NCBI GenBank assembly: GCA_028688535.1
Contig: JAQTXY010000079.1
Span: forward strand, 1-7,685
Length of the DNA: 7,685 bases
Direction: 5' to 3'
DNA from: Methanothrix sp.
GTDB taxonomy: Archaea > Halobacteriota > Methanosarcinia > Methanotrichales > Methanotrichaceae
Made by a program: the position numbers and the translations under genes. The notes below the pieces were generated by a model that saw only the letters and a program-made list of their open reading frames with translations, made no database searches and was not told where the DNA came from. Shown piece by piece: positions 6,575 through 7,685 of the stretch. How positions within the stretch are numbered: position 1 is the stretch's first letter; each line of letters begins with the position of its first letter.

Positions 6575-7096
6575 TTAATCGTCCCGCACAGCTTTCTTTA
6601 TCGCCCTTCCCATTGCCGTGCTCATAGCCTCAATCTTGCTCCTATCGTCGCCTCCTTCTGCGGATATGAACAGGTTGAACCGGCCATTGTAGGCTAGGGC
6701 TCGCAGGAAGTGGCTGAAGTTCTCCAGGGACATGCCGCCCAGGGCCTGGGACTGCAAAGCGAAATCACCCCGGTAGCCAGGCTCGCCGAAGCGCACAGCG
6801 GCTGTTGCCAACGCCAGGCCGGAGGGAACCGTTGAGCTTCCTATGCCGCTCCTGATCTCCTGGGCGAGAGCGCTACCAAGAGTGATAGCGGTGTCTTCAG
6901 TGGTGTGGTGGTCTCCGGTCTCCAGGTCGCCCCTGGCCTTGACGGTCAGATCAAATCCCGCGCCTCTGGCCATGGCCGAGAGGATCTCATCCAGGAGAAC
7001 GATTCCCGTATCGATTTGGATGGTGCATGAGCCTTCTGTGTCCAGGGAAACTTCAATGCTGGTCTCTTTTGTCTGCCTTTTCTTGGATGCCGACAT
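6575..7096 (-). CDS. HisB-family (imidazoleglycerol-phosphate dehydratase-like) protein, divergent, metal ligands mostly lost
   Basis: Similarity to HisB runs end to end: RQTKET (7-12), DTGIVLLDEIL (29-39), GFDLTVKARGDLE (47-59), DHHTTEDT (62-69), LRALAYN (131-137) and SKIEA (153-157). HisB converts imidazoleglycerol phosphate to imidazoleacetol phosphate in histidine synthesis, using a two-manganese site built from histidines and glutamates. Here His63, His64, Glu67 and Glu156 remain. The FFDHML histidine is Glu37, the NLHI histidine is Phe143, and the HH of DHHKIEA is Arg152-Ser153. The usual DEAL motif is also not evident. At 173 residues it is slightly short (usual ~190-200). I infer a paralogue or non-catalytic relative, unless the genome has no other HisB. 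The methyltransferase gene lies 70 nt upstream on the same strand and no other his gene is near. ATG 7096 has no Shine-Dalgarno and may be leaderless. Confidence 0.8.
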   Translation of the reverse strand: MSASKKRQTKETSIEVSLDTEGSCTIQIDTGIVLLDEILSAMARGAGFDLTVKARGDLETGDHHTTEDTAITLGSALAQEIRSGIGSSTVPSGLALATAAVRFGEPGYRGDFALQSQALGGMSLENFSHFLRALAYNGRFNLFISAEGGDDRSKIEAMSTAMGRAIKKAVRDD

Positions 7097-7120
7097 GGGT
7101 AGCTATTTACTTGTGTTTCA

Positions 7121-7128
7121 TTCTTAAG
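7121..7128 (-). promoter_or_regulatory. Candidate TATA element for the HisB-like gene
   Basis: CTTAAGAA on the - strand is centred about 28 nt before the ATG at 7096, the spacing expected for a leaderless archaeal transcript. This agrees with the missing Shine-Dalgarno. A second A/T stretch (GTAAATAG, near 7103-7110) is too close to the ATG to act as its TATA box. Confidence 0.3.
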
Positions 7129-7166
7129 CTGATCGATCTATTCTCGTCAAATCCACATCTATTTCG

Positions 7167-7685
7167 TTAATCCGCTGGTCGCCTGGCCTCAACTTCCAGC
7201 ACTGGCATTCCTACCATGGCTATGCCATCTTCCAGCGGGCGAAGATCCAGATATCGATCGGCAATCTCTGCTATGAACTGCTCTCTTTTCTCTTGAGGAA
7301 TGCGCTCTGTAAGGGAGAGCCAGGTTGTGCGGATGAAACCCTCCAGCCCTGCTCTGCCCGGCATAAGCATATCTTTGACTGTCAGGTTTGCCTTGAGCTC
7401 TTCAAGGCCCACCTCTTTCAGCCAGGCATGATACTCATCGAGTCCATAGATGCCGTGAGGATTGGAATAGTCCTGGAAGTATTTGGACCATTTATCGCTC
7501 TTGATGATCCTTCTTGCCAGGGAGAATATATCATCATCTGTCCCCCTGCCGCTGCATTGGATGAACATTCTTCCGCTAGGCTTGAGGCTGCGTTCGATGC
7601 TTCTGAGAACTGCCAGGTGGTCTTTTACCCAATGCAAGCAGGCAAAGGATGTCACTATATCAAATTCGCCGCAGTAGCTGAGGCT
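7167..7685 (-). CDS. Class I SAM-dependent methyltransferase (type 11 / trans-aconitate methyltransferase-like), 5'-truncated
   Basis: The frame is open to the right window edge, so the start and the glycine-rich SAM-binding motif lie outside. The GTG at 7655 encodes Val in the middle of a conserved motif and is not a start. Reading from the edge, EFDIVTSFACLHWVKDH matches the post-motif-II segment of type 11 methyltransferases. Next comes LRSIERSLKPSGRMFIQ, the usual 'L.PGG' strand. The C-terminal helical part has FIRTTWL, then ERIPQEKREQFIAEIADRYL and a closing MPVLEVEARRP strand, as in trans-aconitate 2-methyltransferase-like proteins. The enzyme transfers a methyl group from S-adenosylmethionine; its substrate cannot be told from sequence, and the trans-aconitate label should not be taken literally in a methanogen. 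The stop is 70 nt upstream of the HisB-like start, so co-transcription is possible. Confidence 0.88.
   Translation of the reverse strand, partial: SLSYCGEFDIVTSFACLHWVKDHLAVLRSIERSLKPSGRMFIQCSGRGTDDDIFSLARRIIKSDKWSKYFQDYSNPHGIYGLDEYHAWLKEVGLEELKANLTVKDMLMPGRAGLEGFIRTTWLSLTERIPQEKREQFIAEIADRYLDLRPLEDGIAMVGMPVLEVEARRPAD

Overview
The window looks like chromosomal DNA from a methanogenic archaeon of the Methanosarcinales, most likely Methanothrix (formerly Methanosaeta) or a close relative. Three things point there. A cfbC-cfbB gene pair for coenzyme F430 (the nickel cofactor of methyl-coenzyme M reductase) marks a methanogen or relative. A large secreted protein with two copies of the S-layer-related duplication domain is typical of Methanosarcinales. 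Base composition is close to balanced. The genus is inferred from these features; no rRNA or other phylogenetic marker is present.

Layout, left to right. At 1-362 (+) lies the 3' end of a gene for a plasmid pRiA4b ORF-3-like protein, cut by the window edge. At 529-1122 (+) is an acylphosphatase-like domain fused to a long C-terminal coiled coil built from 7-residue repeats. It converges on cfbB, with a T-run terminator between them. At 3394-1195 (-) are cfbC and cfbB, 22 nt apart and almost certainly one transcript. They encode two steps of F430 synthesis: a,c-diamidation of Ni-sirohydrochlorin, and the ATP-dependent reductase of the cyclase complex. At about 3471-6398 (+), divergent from cfbC, is a large S-layer-type surface protein with a signal peptide, two tandem S-layer domains, further beta-rich domains, many N-glycosylation sequons and a C-terminal membrane anchor. 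Between 6399 and 6574 is a convergent intergenic gap with an 80-nt, 80% GC, strongly self-complementary block. At 7096-6575 (-) is a divergent HisB-family protein. At 7685-7167 (-) is a class I SAM-dependent methyltransferase, cut by the right edge.

How the genes relate. Only cfbC-cfbB, and perhaps the methyltransferase/HisB-like pair, read as co-transcribed units. No his, mcr or other cfb genes are visible. There is no rRNA, tRNA, CRISPR array, transposase or phage gene.

Points most worth a second look: the HisB-like protein has lost most histidines of the dimetal site; the surface-protein frame extends upstream of its first ATG into a textbook signal peptide whose best-placed start is AUC with a Shine-Dalgarno in front; the acylphosphatase-coiled-coil fusion; and the GC-rich intergenic element.
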